A DNA stretch of 64,000 nt from Sporolactobacillus sp. THM7-7 (GCF_004153225.1 NZ_SEMB01000001.1:43934-107933); one strand, 5' to 3'; shown: positions 8,182 through 17,340, counted from the stretch's first letter. Program-made: numbers and translations. The notes: generated from the letters alone by a model not told the origin.

Positions 8182-9458
8182 TACGCCGCCTCACTTTTTA
8201 AGAAAAAAATGGTGTCGAGCGCCGTCCGTTTGGCCGCCTCGATAATCTCATCTCGAGTAACGGCGTCGATGTTTTTCAGTCTGTCTTCGACCGAGGTAAA
8301 GGTGCTGCCAAGAACACGCTGATAAAGCAAATTGACAATGGAAAACGGACTATCAAGCGACTCAAGTAGAATATTTCTCAAGAGCGCTTTCGTCTGATCC
8401 ATTTCGCCTTTACTGAAACGGCCGCCCTGAATGTCCTTAAGCTGATCCTTGATAATGGAGACGGCCTTATCGTAATTGACGCTTTCAATGCCGCTGTTCA
8501 CGATCAGAAGCCCTTTAAGCCCCTCATAGCTGGAGGAGGCGTAGTAAGCGAGACTCGCCTTCTCCCGCACATTCATAAACAGTTTGGAATGAGGGAAAAC
8601 GCCGAATAGTCCGTTAAAGACCTGAAACGCGTCATAAAGCCGGTCACCGAGCACAATATCTGTCCGGAAACCCATGTTCAGTTTTCCCTGGGCGACTGCC
8701 TGGCGTTCTTCGACAATACGGACCTTTTCGGGAGCGGGCAGCGTCCGTTCCTCTTTTATCGCCTGAGCCGGGCGCTCAGCGAAGTGAAAAACGTTTTTCA
8801 CCTGTTCAAACGCCGTCTCCGGCTCTACCTGTCCGACGAGATACAAATCGATTTTATCCTGTGCGAGCATCGTCCGCCATGTTTCATAAAGCGCTTCCGG
8901 AGAAATGCCGTCCACCTCTTCAGCGTACCCGTAAGTATGGAGGCGAAAAATTTCCTGGCTGCACATCTCGTCGATCAGCCTCTGGTTGGCGTATCGTATT
9001 TTATCGTCGTAAACGGAGCGGATATACTGCTTCAGCGATCGTTGCTGTTTGGACACGACCGCCTTGTCAAAAGCCCCGTTCCTGGTCAGCGGTCGGAACG
9101 CCACTTCCGCCAGAAGATTCAGCGCCTGCTCAAGAAGCGGCGTCCGGTCGGATATAAAGCGTTCATTGGCCACAGTGATCGCTAAACTGAGTATGTGCGC
9201 GTTCCCTTTTTTGGCCAAACCCGATGACAGCGTGGCTCCATATAAATCATCGAGGCGCCGCTCGAGCTGCTGCGGGACAGGGCTTTCCGCGGTTGCGTTT
9301 TTTAAAACATGGGAGAGCAGCGCACGCGCCGTCACGCGCCGCTCATCAAGAGGCGTCTTAAAGCGAAGGATGATCGTTGTCGTTTTAAATTTGTCCGTAG
9401 AAACGACGTGGCAGTTCAGTCCGCCAAAGGTTTTCACTTGTTCCGTCAGATAAGCCAT
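8181..9458 (-). CDS. ymfF: M16-family non-catalytic subunit YmfF
   Basis: This 425-residue M16 peptidase homologue has no HxxEH zinc motif at the expected place: the equivalent helix reads ALLSHVLKNAT. It is therefore the probable substrate-holding, non-catalytic half of a heterodimer with YmfH. Family features such as the FRP-like ARA and Tyr/Arg-rich C-terminal region are retained. AGGAGG precedes the ATG. It overlaps ymfH by one base. The 101-bp gap from the upstream translocase gene has no clear terminator, so readthrough from that gene is possible. Confidence 0.9.
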   Translation of the reverse strand: MAYLTEQVKTFGGLNCHVVSTDKFKTTTIILRFKTPLDERRVTARALLSHVLKNATAESPVPQQLERRLDDLYGATLSSGLAKKGNAHILSLAITVANERFISDRTPLLEQALNLLAEVAFRPLTRNGAFDKAVVSKQQRSLKQYIRSVYDDKIRYANQRLIDEMCSQEIFRLHTYGYAEEVDGISPEALYETWRTMLAQDKIDLYLVGQVEPETAFEQVKNVFHFAERPAQAIKEERTLPAPEKVRIVEERQAVAQGKLNMGFRTDIVLGDRLYDAFQVFNGLFGVFPHSKLFMNVREKASLAYYASSSYEGLKGLLIVNSGIESVNYDKAVSIIKDQLKDIQGGRFSKGEMDQTKALLRNILLESLDSPFSIVNLLYQRVLGSTFTSVEDRLKNIDAVTRDEIIEAAKRTALDTIFFLKSEAA

Positions 9459-9559
9459 TCATGGACCTCCTGTTTTCTTCCTACATTCCATTGTTCAACT
9501 TTTTCTTTAAACTTATTCTCTTTTTTAGTCACCTATGCCGTTCGGCCCCCGGGAAGCGG

Positions 9560-11875
9560 TCAGTGGGAAGATGCCTCGTCTTCCTTTTTCGGGACGAGCA
9601 CGGTGCGGGGCTTACTGCCCTCGTACGGCCCGACAATATGACGCGCTTCCATCGCGTCGATCAGCCTGGCTGCGCGGGTGTATCCGATCCGGAAACGACG
9701 CTGCAGCATCGATACGCTCGCCGTCTGCATATTCGTGACGAGTTCCACCGCATCGTCATAGAGCTCGTCCTCCACCTGTTCCGCCGCTCCTCTCGGCTGA
9801 TCGGTCGGAATCATGTCTTTTCTGTAGTTGGCTTGTTGCTGGCTGATGACATAGCGCACGACTTTTTCCACCTCATCGTCCGAAAGATAGGCCCCCTGGA
9901 TGCGCATCGGTTTGGAAGCCCCGATCGGGAGAAAAAGCATATCCCCTTTTCCAAGAAGCTTCTCCGCGCCCCCGGAATCAAGAATCGTCCGGGAATCCAT
10001 CATCGAGGAAACGCTGAAAGCGATACGCGACGGGATGTTGGCCTTGATCACCCCGGTAATGATATCAACGGAAGGCCGCTGGGTCGCAATGATCAGATGG
10101 ATGCCGGCCGCGCGGGCCATCTGGGCGAGCCGTGTGACGGTCTCTTCCACATCTTTGGAGGCGACCATCATCAGATCGGCGAGTTCATCGATGATAACCA
10201 CGATATAGGGCATGAGCGGCTGTTTTTCTTCGTGGCTGTCATTGAAACGACGGACGTGGGCGTTATAACTTTCCAGATTCCGCGTCCCGCTCTCGGAAAA
10301 CAATTCATAGCGCCGTTCCATTTCTCCGACCACACTTTTCAGACCTTGAGCCGCTTTCGCCGGATCGGTGACCACCGGCGTCAGAAGATGCGGAATCCCG
10401 TTGTAAATGTTCAATTCCACCATCTTCGGGTCGATCATGAACAGTTTGACTTCGCTCGGCTTCGTCCGCATCAAGAGTGTGACAACAATGCTGTTGATAC
10501 AAACGCTCTTGCCGCTTCCGGTCGCCCCGGCAACGAGCAGGTGGGGCATCCGGTTCAGATCGGCAAGAATCGGCTCGCCGGAGATATCGCGGCCGAGACC
10601 GATCGAAAGTTTCGATGTCGCTCGTTTCGCGTTTTTCGATTCCAGCACTTCGCGCAGACCGACCATCGCGACTTCCCGGTTCGGCACTTCGATCCCAACG
10701 GCCGATTTTCCCGGAATCGGCGCTTCGATACGGATGTCTTTGGCGGCCAGCGCCAGCGCAAGATCGTCGCTCAGGCTTAAAATACGGCTGACTTTGACCC
10801 CGGCCTCCGGGTAAACCTCATAGCGCGTGACGGCAGGGCCGAGGTGTACCTCTCTGACCGCAGCGCGGACGCCAAAACTTTCAAACGTCCGCTCCAGCGT
10901 GCGTACATTGGCAGCAATATGCTTTTTTTCATTATTTTGTGCATTTTTTTTCGGGTGATGAAGTAGATCCAACACCGGCAGTTGATAGTCCTCATTTTCA
11001 ACAGGTGCCTGGACAAAATCCGGCTCTTCCGGTTTCTCCTGAAGATCACCCAGATCTCTTCTTGTCTCAGCACTGATCTGTTCGGACGGCGCGTCGCCCA
11101 TACCAGATCCGCGCTCATTAAAATCATGAATTTCCGGTTCCGGGAGCGGCCGGTCTACTACTTGCTCCTCAGGCTCTTCCGGACCGGTTCCCTGATGAGT
11201 CTCCGAATGTCCGCCGATGCTTTTCTTTTTCTTCTTAGAAAAGAAGTCGGCAATACGGTCTTTGCTCCTGCTTCCCTTTTTCTTTAATCCCCGAAACAGC
11301 CCGCCGAACATTTTCTTTCCCGTATCCCGGAGCGAACGCCCGGTGATTAGAATCAGCGAGACAAGAAAGAGGAATAAACTCATGAATAGAGTGCCCGTCG
11401 TCGAGAACAAATAATGAAAAAAGGCAAAGCCGACCGCCCCGATCATCCCTCCGCCAAGACTCCCGGCCGGCGAAGTGCCGAAAAGCTGGCCTCTGAACAG
11501 AAAAAAAGTATTTATAATGACCGACCGGTTTTCCCATGCGTTGATTTTGGAGAGTGACTCAAAAAGTCGGACATGACTGACGAGAAGGAGCGAAAAAAAG
11601 AATAAATAGATTCCGGTCAGCCGCCTTGTAAAGTAGACCGGCTGTCTGCGATAAAGGACGTAATAGACAGACAGGATAAGCGAGAAAAGGAGCAGGATCA
11701 TCCACCAGTCTCCTGCAAGAAAACGGCCGGCCTCTTTCAGCACCTCTCCGACCGCGCCGAGCCCGCTGATCGCGATACAGGTCAGCGAAAACATCGCCAG
11801 ACCGCCGACTTCGTAGATTAACGTCTCTTTCCAGCCTTTTTTAGCCCGGCGCCTCTTTCGTTTTTTCTTTGCCAT
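9560..11875 (-). CDS. spoIIIE: DNA translocase SpoIIIE/FtsK
   Basis: The 771-residue protein has a basic N-terminus, four membrane spans within the first 180 residues, an acidic/charged linker, and a C-terminal FtsK motor. The motor carries Walker A GATGSGKS, Walker [12 protein letters not shown] and a winged-helix gamma domain ([20 protein letters not shown]) that reads chromosome-orienting sequences. It pumps DNA through a closing septum; at this locus the B. subtilis gene is spoIIIE, needed to move the chromosome into the forespore. GAGGTG precedes the ATG. tepA and ylzJ, which lie between rnjB and spoIIIE in B. subtilis, are absent here. Confidence 0.95.
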   Translation of the reverse strand: MAKKKRKRRRAKKGWKETLIYEVGGLAMFSLTCIAISGLGAVGEVLKEAGRFLAGDWWMILLLFSLILSVYYVLYRRQPVYFTRRLTGIYLFFFSLLLVSHVRLFESLSKINAWENRSVIINTFFLFRGQLFGTSPAGSLGGGMIGAVGFAFFHYLFSTTGTLFMSLFLFLVSLILITGRSLRDTGKKMFGGLFRGLKKKGSRSKDRIADFFSKKKKKSIGGHSETHQGTGPEEPEEQVVDRPLPEPEIHDFNERGSGMGDAPSEQISAETRRDLGDLQEKPEEPDFVQAPVENEDYQLPVLDLLHHPKKNAQNNEKKHIAANVRTLERTFESFGVRAAVREVHLGPAVTRYEVYPEAGVKVSRILSLSDDLALALAAKDIRIEAPIPGKSAVGIEVPNREVAMVGLREVLESKNAKRATSKLSIGLGRDISGEPILADLNRMPHLLVAGATGSGKSVCINSIVVTLLMRTKPSEVKLFMIDPKMVELNIYNGIPHLLTPVVTDPAKAAQGLKSVVGEMERRYELFSESGTRNLESYNAHVRRFNDSHEEKQPLMPYIVVIIDELADLMMVASKDVEETVTRLAQMARAAGIHLIIATQRPSVDIITGVIKANIPSRIAFSVSSMMDSRTILDSGGAEKLLGKGDMLFLPIGASKPMRIQGAYLSDDEVEKVVRYVISQQQANYRKDMIPTDQPRGAAEQVEDELYDDAVELVTNMQTASVSMLQRRFRIGYTRAARLIDAMEARHIVGPYEGSKPRTVLVPKKEDEASSH

Positions 11876-11894
11876 GCTAACACCTCGAAACTTT

Positions 11895-11950
11895 GAAGAA
11901 AAACTTGCCGAAGCCGGGTCTTGGACCCCGGCAGAGCCTTCATTTTTTCT
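11895..11950 (+). repeat. 56-bp intergenic repeat, copy C
   Basis: The plus strand starts GAAGAAAAACTTGCCGA and ends CATTTTTTCT, exactly 56 bp. The core contains a strong GCCGGG/CCCGGC hairpin. It lies in the leader between the probable spoIIIE promoter and its start codon. Confidence 0.5.
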
Positions 11951-12105
11951 ATACTTAAATCCGTCAAATGGAATACTTTCTTAACATCGATCAAAAATTT
12001 TCGCTTTCAAAGCCGGCATTCAGGCGAGGCGCCGTGGACCCTGCTCAATCTCTCCCAACCCGGGGCAAGCGTGGCAGGAACCTGTTTCACCGGATACCTC
12101 TTTCT

Positions 12106-12134
12106 AATGTACTCTATTAAACTTGTTTACGCAA
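12106..12134 (-). promoter_or_regulatory. probable spoIIIE promoter
   Basis: TTGCGT (12129-12134) and TACATT (12106-12111) are 17 nt apart on the minus strand. They lie between the rnjB terminator and spoIIIE and would give a leader of about 220 nt. The 11876-12237 gap holds this promoter, repeat copy C and the rnjB terminator, and no credible gene. Confidence 0.45.
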
Positions 12135-12204
12135 AACCTTCAGAAAAGGGTAATACTCTGCCAAATGCGGCTTCTTTTTCAGAGGCCGTCGGCCAATGGG
12201 GAAT

Positions 12205-12240
12205 AAAAAAAGGGAGCCAGATTCAGGCTCACCCTTTTTA
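12205..12240 (-). terminator. rnjB terminator
   Basis: The minus strand has AAAAGGG-GAGCC ... GGCTC-CCTTTT with a 7-nt loop and a run of seven T. It begins at the rnjB stop codon. The A-rich 5' side makes it symmetrical, so it could also work on the plus strand. Confidence 0.92.
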
Positions 12241-13905
12241 ACATTCCATGATAATCGGTAATATCATTGGACGGCGTTTGGTTTTATCGAAAAAGTAACG
12301 ACTCAATGCGTCGCGGATTCCGCTTTTCAGTGATGACCACTCGGAAACATGCTGCGTCAGCGCTTTTGACAGCACTTCGGAAACAATATGATTAGCCGTC
12401 TCCAGCAGAGCTTCTGACTCTCGTACATACACAAAACCCCGGGTAATGATTTCCGGACCAGAAAGGATGCGCTTGCTGCGGCGTCCCAGCGTCACAACGA
12501 CGATAACCGTCCCGTCCTGAGACAGGAGCCGTCTGTCGCGCAGTACAATGTTGCCGACGTCGCCGACACCGAGTCCATCCACGAGCAGACGGCCCGCCGG
12601 TACGGAATCAACCTGTCTGGCTTTCCCTTTTGTAAACTCAACCACGTCACCTTTATCCAGTAGGAAAACGCGATGTGCTGAAAGTCCCATGGATTCAGCA
12701 ATGGCTTGATGGGCCCTCATCATCTTGAACTCACCGTCAATCGGGATTAGATATCGCGGACGTGTCAGCTGAAGCATCAGTTTGAGATCATCCGCCGATC
12801 CGTGACCGGAGACATGCACCTGATCTCCGTAAATCACCTGGGCGCCTTCGCTCATCAGCTGATCGATCGCATGGGTCACTGTTTTTTCATTGCTCGGTGT
12901 CAGTGAAGCTGCATAAATGATCAGATCGTCCTCCTGCAGCCTCAGCCTTTTGTGTAAATGATTAGCCATGCTTGTCAACGGGGTAAGCGGATCTCCATCG
13001 GATCCGCTCGTAAGAATAGCCAATCGATCCTTCGGCCATTTCGATGCCTTTTCCCAAGAAAGAAAAAGATTATTTGGAACACGAAGAAATCCCTCTTTGA
13101 CTGCGATAGAAACAATCTTTTCCAAAACCCGGCCGTCGATCGACACCTTGCGCCGATGAAGTGCGCAAGTATTGAGAAATTGCTGTATACGAAAAATATT
13201 GGTCGCATGGATCGCCAGAATCACCCGACCGGAAGCCGAGTAGAGAATATGATTGAATCGATCGCCGGTAACCGCATCGGATGGTGCCTTTCCGGGGATT
13301 TCCGCATGTTTGCTGTCTGAAAGCAGGCAAAGAACGCCCTCGTCTCCAATTCGTGATATTTTGCTGATATCCGTACGGATTCCGTTCACCGGGGTATAGT
13401 CAAATTTAAAGTCGCCTGTATGAACAATCGTTCCTTGTGACGTATGAACCGCTATACCAATCGCATCCGGTACACTGTGATAGGTCCGAAAAAAGGAAAG
13501 CCGTGTCTGCCCGATTTTTACGTCTTTATCGGGATCAATGACGATAAACCAGTCATTTTGGTAACCGACGCCGGCATCCTTCAGACTTTCTTTAACCAGT
13601 GCGATCGTCAGCCTCGTTCCGTAAACCGGCACTTTCAACTCCTTCAGCAAAAACGGCAGCCCGCCGATATTTGCCTGATGTCCGTGCGTCAGGAGAATCG
13701 CTCTGATCCGTTCGCGGTTCTCTGTCAGATAAGACACATCGGGAATGACTGTATCTACCCCGAGCATGTCTTCGTGCGGGTGCATTAATCCCGCGTCAAT
13801 CACGTAAATATCATGATTTACTTCAATGACTGTCGAATTATTTCCAATTTCACCAACGCCGCCCATTGCATAAATTCTTACGCTGTCGTGCTTCGAATTT
13901 GCCAA
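12238..13905 (-). CDS. rnjB: Ribonuclease J2 (RnjB)
   Basis: This 555-residue metallo-beta-lactamase/beta-CASP ribonuclease keeps the RNase J fold. The metal motif, however, reads HGHQANIGG at residues 74-82 rather than the active HGHEDHIGG: H74 and H76 remain, while the Asp and second His are Ala78 and Asn79. This is the mark of the J2 paralogue, which in Firmicutes has little activity of its own and pairs with RNase J1 in mRNA decay and maturation. The start is TTG at 13905, with AGGAGG 8 nt upstream. It has its own promoter and terminator. Confidence 0.93.
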   Translation of the reverse strand: MANSKHDSVRIYAMGGVGEIGNNSTVIEVNHDIYVIDAGLMHPHEDMLGVDTVIPDVSYLTENRERIRAILLTHGHQANIGGLPFLLKELKVPVYGTRLTIALVKESLKDAGVGYQNDWFIVIDPDKDVKIGQTRLSFFRTYHSVPDAIGIAVHTSQGTIVHTGDFKFDYTPVNGIRTDISKISRIGDEGVLCLLSDSKHAEIPGKAPSDAVTGDRFNHILYSASGRVILAIHATNIFRIQQFLNTCALHRRKVSIDGRVLEKIVSIAVKEGFLRVPNNLFLSWEKASKWPKDRLAILTSGSDGDPLTPLTSMANHLHKRLRLQEDDLIIYAASLTPSNEKTVTHAIDQLMSEGAQVIYGDQVHVSGHGSADDLKLMLQLTRPRYLIPIDGEFKMMRAHQAIAESMGLSAHRVFLLDKGDVVEFTKGKARQVDSVPAGRLLVDGLGVGDVGNIVLRDRRLLSQDGTVIVVVTLGRRSKRILSGPEIITRGFVYVRESEALLETANHIVSEVLSKALTQHVSEWSSLKSGIRDALSRYFFDKTKRRPMILPIIMEC

Positions 13906-13967
13906 TGGGCATTCCTCCTATTAAGTTGAGCAGCCATCTCTGTTCATCCGAACTAATCATTGCCTTT

Positions 13968-13997
13968 ATTATAACCAAACCGAAGCACAAAGTACAA
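13968..13997 (-). promoter_or_regulatory. rnjB promoter
   Basis: A perfect TATAAT (13968-13973) with an 18-nt spacer to TTGTAC (13992-13997) on the minus strand lies about 60 nt before the rnjB start. Confidence 0.7.
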
Positions 13998-14053
13998 TTT
14001 TAAATAAAAATGATCACGCGGTCTAAAATCCGATATAACCGAACAAGATGAGT

Positions 14054-14094
14054 GCCGAAAAAGGGAAAGTACTTTCCCATTTCTCTGTTTCGGC
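14054..14094. repeat. nested palindrome upstream of rnjB
   Basis: A perfect 16-bp palindrome, GGGAAAGTACTTTCCC (14063-14078), lies inside outer arms GCCGAAA (14054-14060) and TTTCGGC (14088-14094). It sits just upstream of the rnjB promoter and beside a tandem repeat array. It has no terminating T-run. It could be an operator or part of a mobile or degenerate repeat. Confidence 0.6.
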
Positions 14095-14110
14095 GACTTA
14101 TGCTGCCTTT

Positions 14111-14197
14111 CTGAGCTTATATTCCGCAGTTTCCGTAATCTATTCAGCAGTTCCGAGCTCCCGATTCGGCAGTCCTAGCCTATCATTCAGTAAATTC
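14111..14197. repeat. degenerate 21-22-bp tandem repeat, about four units
   Basis: On the minus strand successive units share the core ACTGCNGAAT and often AGCTCGGA: ACTGCCGAATCGGGAGCTC, ACTGCTGAATAGATTACGG, ACTGCGGAATATAAGCTC and a weaker first unit, ACTGAATGATAGGCTAG. Spacing is 18, 22 and 21 nt. The copies are too variable and too short-spaced for CRISPR. They occupy most of the 13906-14282 gap between dapA and rnjB. Confidence 0.6.
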
Positions 14198-14235
14198 GGC
14201 CCATCAGGCGGCCATTCTTTCTCAACGGCTCTATA

Positions 14236-14268
14236 AAATAAAAGAGCGAATGAGAAAAATCTCATCCA
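14236..14268 (-). terminator. probable dapA terminator
   Basis: On the minus strand GGATGAGA and TCTCATTC pair around a 4-nt T loop, followed by GCTCTTTTATTTT. It is located 15 nt after the dapA stop codon. Confidence 0.6.
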
Positions 14269-14282
14269 CCCTTATTGTGACG

Positions 14283-15194
14283 CTATTTCGCCTCGTTTGC
14301 GTCCTTCAAGGTCGTGGCGTCGTTTTTGCATTGGCGATAGACGTTAAGAAGAAGCGTCCGTTCAGCCTCGGTCAGTGGGACCATCGGCAGGCGCACTCCT
14401 CCGACAGGAACGCCCGTTTCATTCAGCAGCGCCTTAATCGGGGAGGGGCTTGGCGCGGCAAAGAGTTCACGCATGAGCGGAAGCAGGGCCCGATGAAAAG
14501 CGGCCGCCTCGCTGACTTCGCCCCTCAGATAAGCACCCATCATCGCCTGCATCTCCGGGCCGACAACATGAGAAGATACGGAGATGACGCCATGCCCGCC
14601 AATAGAGAGAATCGGCAGGGTCAATCCGTCGTCTCCGCTGTACAGATGAAAGTTTTCGTCCGTGCCGCTGACGATCGCCGCCATCTGGTCCAGATCGCCG
14701 CTTGCTTCTTTTACGGCCACAACGTTATCGATCTCGGACAAACGAATGATCGTATCGGCGGAAATATTCACCTTCGAGCGGCCTGGGATATTGTAAACCA
14801 CAAGCGGAACGGGAGCACTTTCGGCAATCGCTTTAAAGTGTCTGTACAAGCCCTCCTGGTTCGGCTTATTGTAATAGGGCGCCACTGCCATGATCCCATC
14901 CACACCCAGCCTTGCGGTCTCTTTCGACACTAAAACCGACTGCTCCGTATTGTTACTCCCGGTGCCGGCAATAATCTTCAGACGTCCCGCCGATACTTTG
15001 ACGACGTGTTCGAACAGTGTCAACTTCTCCTCGAGGGTCAGAGTTGGCGACTCTCCCGTCGTTCCCGCTACAACCACGCCGTCCGAACCGTGATCAATCA
15101 AATATTCCAGAAGATCCGTCGTCCTCTTAAGACTCAGTTTTCCATTTTCATCGAACGGTGTGACCATCGCGGTCAATAATCTGCCAAAATCCAT
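14283..15194 (-). CDS. dapA: 4-Hydroxy-tetrahydrodipicolinate synthase DapA
   Basis: DapA condenses pyruvate with aspartate semialdehyde, the committed step to diaminopimelate, lysine and the spore compound dipicolinate. The 303-residue TIM barrel shows the Schiff-base lysine K162 (VAVKEASGD), Y134 (VVYNIPGR) and the GTTGE motif at residues 44-48. ATG at 15194 is chosen because AGGAG lies 8 nt upstream; an in-frame GTG at 15203 overlaps that site. It follows dapG by 5 nt and is clearly co-transcribed. Together with spoVF just upstream, this groups the dipicolinate branch. Confidence 0.97.
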   Translation of the reverse strand: MDFGRLLTAMVTPFDENGKLSLKRTTDLLEYLIDHGSDGVVVAGTTGESPTLTLEEKLTLFEHVVKVSAGRLKIIAGTGSNNTEQSVLVSKETARLGVDGIMAVAPYYNKPNQEGLYRHFKAIAESAPVPLVVYNIPGRSKVNISADTIIRLSEIDNVVAVKEASGDLDQMAAIVSGTDENFHLYSGDDGLTLPILSIGGHGVISVSSHVVGPEMQAMMGAYLRGEVSEAAAFHRALLPLMRELFAAPSPSPIKALLNETGVPVGGVRLPMVPLTEAERTLLLNVYRQCKNDATTLKDANEAK

Positions 15195-15199
15195 CTTTC

Positions 15200-16447
15200 T
15201 CACTCCTGTTTCGGATCATCCAAACCCGCTTCTTCCTGCTCTTTTTCCAAGTGAAACGCTCGATGCAGCGCATTGACGGCGCGTTCCATATTTATCTGCT
15301 TCACTAAAACCCAAATGGTATTGTGTGAATCGGCAGACTGTAAAATACGAATGCCTTTTTCCGTAAGGGCATTGACAATCGTAGAAGCTACCCCTGGAAC
15401 TCCGGCCATTCCGGCCCCCACCGCTGAAACTTTGGCGCAGCCGGTCGTGACTTCAGGCACATAGCCCATACGTTTCAGCGTTCCGACGGCCAGCTTCGTC
15501 ATATTTTCCATCACCGTATAAATGACGCCGTGCGGACTGATATTGATTAAATCGATGCTGATACCAAGTTCGGCCATGGCCTTAAAGACCCTGGCCTGAA
15601 GATCATACTCTTCTTTTCCTGCACGAACGCGAATCTGAGTGACGCCCTTTACATAGGTAATGCCGGTTACTGGCCGATCTTTGATATCCCGGCCCTCTGT
15701 CGTCCGATTCATTGTCGTAACAAGGGTCCCGAGACTATCCGACGTCGTTGACCGGATATGAATGGGAATCTTGGCCGTCATGGCTATTTCCACAGCACGC
15801 GGATGAATCACTTTCGCCCCTTGATAGGCAAGATGACAAACCTCATTATACGTGAGGACCGATAATCGCCGGGCATCGCTGACAATTCGGGGATCGGCCG
15901 TCATCACGCCGTTGACATCGGTGAAAATGTCAATCCACTCCGCATGGACGGCCGCACCCAGCGCCGCAGCCGACGTATCGCTGCCTCCCCGGCCGAGCGT
16001 CGTGATTTCTCCGTCAAGCGTCTGTCCCTGAAAGCCGGCGACAACTACTGTGTCCAAATGCTCGAGTTTGCGGAGCAGCGGCCCAACCTTCATGTCGATG
16101 ATTTTTGCTTCGTTAAACATTCTATTCGTTCGAAAACCGGCCTGTGCCCCGGTCATCGCTTCGGACCGTATACCCGCTTCTTTCAAAAGGTTCGAAAAAA
16201 CCACCATGGAAATGGTTTCTCCGCAGGACATGAGAATGTCTCTTTCCCTCGGCGAACTGTTTGCGCCTCTGATCAGGCCGAGCAGTGTATCCGTTGCGTA
16301 CGGATCGCCCGAGCGGCCCATGGCGGAGACAACAACAATGACTTTGTAACCCTCTTTTACAGCCTTTGACACATGTCTGACCGCATGGTCCCTCATTTTC
16401 TGAGTCTGTACGGAGGTCCCTCCGAATTTTTGTACGATGATTTTCAA
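15200..16447 (-). CDS. dapG: Aspartokinase I (DapG)
   Basis: DapG phosphorylates aspartate to open the aspartate-family pathway; the B. subtilis isozyme is inhibited by diaminopimelate rather than lysine. The 415-residue product has the amino-acid kinase N-terminus (KIIVQKFGGTSV), a GRGGSDTSAAALGAA motif and two C-terminal ACT domains ending in LQSADSHNTIWVLV. It aligns with DapG rather than LysC. The start is TTG at 16447, with GGACGGAG close upstream. In B. subtilis asd separates spoVFB from dapG; here that place holds only a 296-bp leader with a promoter. Confidence 0.95.
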   Translation of the reverse strand: MKIIVQKFGGTSVQTQKMRDHAVRHVSKAVKEGYKVIVVVSAMGRSGDPYATDTLLGLIRGANSSPRERDILMSCGETISMVVFSNLLKEAGIRSEAMTGAQAGFRTNRMFNEAKIIDMKVGPLLRKLEHLDTVVVAGFQGQTLDGEITTLGRGGSDTSAAALGAAVHAEWIDIFTDVNGVMTADPRIVSDARRLSVLTYNEVCHLAYQGAKVIHPRAVEIAMTAKIPIHIRSTTSDSLGTLVTTMNRTTEGRDIKDRPVTGITYVKGVTQIRVRAGKEEYDLQARVFKAMAELGISIDLINISPHGVIYTVMENMTKLAVGTLKRMGYVPEVTTGCAKVSAVGAGMAGVPGVASTIVNALTEKGIRILQSADSHNTIWVLVKQINMERAVNALHRAFHLEKEQEEAGLDDPKQE

Positions 16448-16465
16448 ATCGACTCCGTCCTTTCA

Positions 16466-16566
16466 CCTGAAGAGGGATAACTTTACTCATCGGATAAGCT
16501 TGTGCAAACGGCGACATGTCTGATCCTGCCCGCCATATGCGAAATCTCTCTCCAGATCTCTTCAGG
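16466..16566 (-). promoter_or_regulatory. structured dapG leader closed by a 9-bp stem
   Basis: CCTGAAGAG (minus strand, 16558-16566) is perfectly complementary to CTCTTCAGG (16466-16474), enclosing 83 nt. The 3' arm ends a few bases before the dapG ribosome site. An internal GGCG/CGCC hairpin with a GACATGTC loop is possible. This is a riboswitch-like layout, but the conserved lysine-riboswitch (L-box) motifs are not present. Ligand and function are unknown. Confidence 0.4.
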
Positions 16567-16606
16567 CTGCCCTCTCTTTTTCTGTTGTTCTATTATAAAA
16601 GTTGAT

Positions 16607-16635
16607 ATTTTACGTTTTTTTGTAAAAACAACCAA
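16607..16635 (-). promoter_or_regulatory. dapG promoter
   Basis: TTGGTT (16630-16635), a 17-nt spacer and TAAAAT (16607-16612) lie on the minus strand. A second perfect TATAAT lies just downstream. The predicted leader is about 155 nt. The rest of the 16448-16743 gap shows no gene. Confidence 0.6.
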
Positions 16636-16743
16636 TCAAGTATCTGCTAATGCCTGAAAAAACAGTGAAACAGCCGATCCGCAGTGCCAGTTCTATTTTA
16701 TCACATTCCGCTGAGGAAAAAAGATCAATCGCAAATATTCCAG

Positions 16744-17340
16744 TCAAGTCCCGACCGTTCGCTCTATGAGGACCGGCTGAAGCTGCCTGCCCTCAATGGC
16801 GGATTCAATCGTCTCTATCATTTTATCCATCCGGCCGACAAGGGAATTGGGCTTGCCGAACGGATCATCCTGGCCGAACGGGATGAAGTAGATATTTTTA
16901 GTGACAATCAGTTTTGCGATATTTTGCAGATTCAGTCCGAGCCCGTCGTTGGTCGAAATCCCGAGAACAACGGGCCGCCCGTTTCTGAGCGTCGCTTTAG
17001 CCGCCATAAGCACCGGGCTGTCCGTCTGCGCGTTCGCGAATTTGCTCAGCGAATTGCCGGTCAGCGGGGCGATCACCATACAGTCCAGCGGTTTCTTCGG
17101 TCCGTACGGTTCCGCTTTGACAATCGAATCCACGGTTTTCTGCCCCGTCATGCTTTCCACTTTATCAATCCAGTCTTTTCCATCTCCGAAACGGGTGACC
17201 GTCTGTTTCACAGTGTAAGTGACAAAAGCCGTGACCTTGCTGCCCGCATCGATCAGTTTCTGTACTTCCGGAACAACCTGGCTGTAGGTACAGTGGGACC
17301 CGGTAATTCCGAAACCGATGTGCTTCCCCTTAATCGTCAT
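16744..17340 (-). CDS. spoVFB: Dipicolinate synthase subunit B (SpoVFB)
   Basis: This is a 198-residue flavoprotein-like (UbiX/Pad family fold) subunit of dipicolinate synthase, made in the mother cell to supply dipicolinic acid to the spore core. It shows the family N-terminus (GKHIGFGITGSHCTY), a CMVIAPLTGNSLSKFAN segment and GISTNDGLG. ATG at 17340 has GGAGGAGG 9 nt upstream; the longer open frame upstream overlaps spoVFA and is rejected. It overlaps the end of spoVFA by 11 nt, so the two are translated as one operon. Confidence 0.95.
   Translation of the reverse strand: MTIKGKHIGFGITGSHCTYSQVVPEVQKLIDAGSKVTAFVTYTVKQTVTRFGDGKDWIDKVESMTGQKTVDSIVKAEPYGPKKPLDCMVIAPLTGNSLSKFANAQTDSPVLMAAKATLRNGRPVVLGISTNDGLGLNLQNIAKLIVTKNIYFIPFGQDDPFGKPNSLVGRMDKMIETIESAIEGRQLQPVLIERTVGT

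Noticed and set aside
9461-10780. 439-codon open frame on the plus strand
   Set aside because: It lies wholly opposite spoIIIE, which has clear motor motifs. It has no recognisable domain and reads as the antisense of a GC-rich coding region. The other long plus-strand frames (for example 7348-8070, 21231-22055, 31736-32605) were rejected for the same reason.
11921-12241. 106-codon plus-strand frame filling the spoIIIE-rnjB gap
   Set aside because: It runs through the rnjB terminator and the spoIIIE promoter, lacks a ribosome site and shows no family pattern.
14111-14197. CRISPR array
   Set aside because: Units are short, degenerate and directly abutting; there are no uniform repeats with unique spacers, and no cas genes nearby.
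16448-16606. Lysine riboswitch before dapG
   Set aside because: The conserved L-box core motifs do not appear in the leader. It is kept only as an unassigned structured leader.
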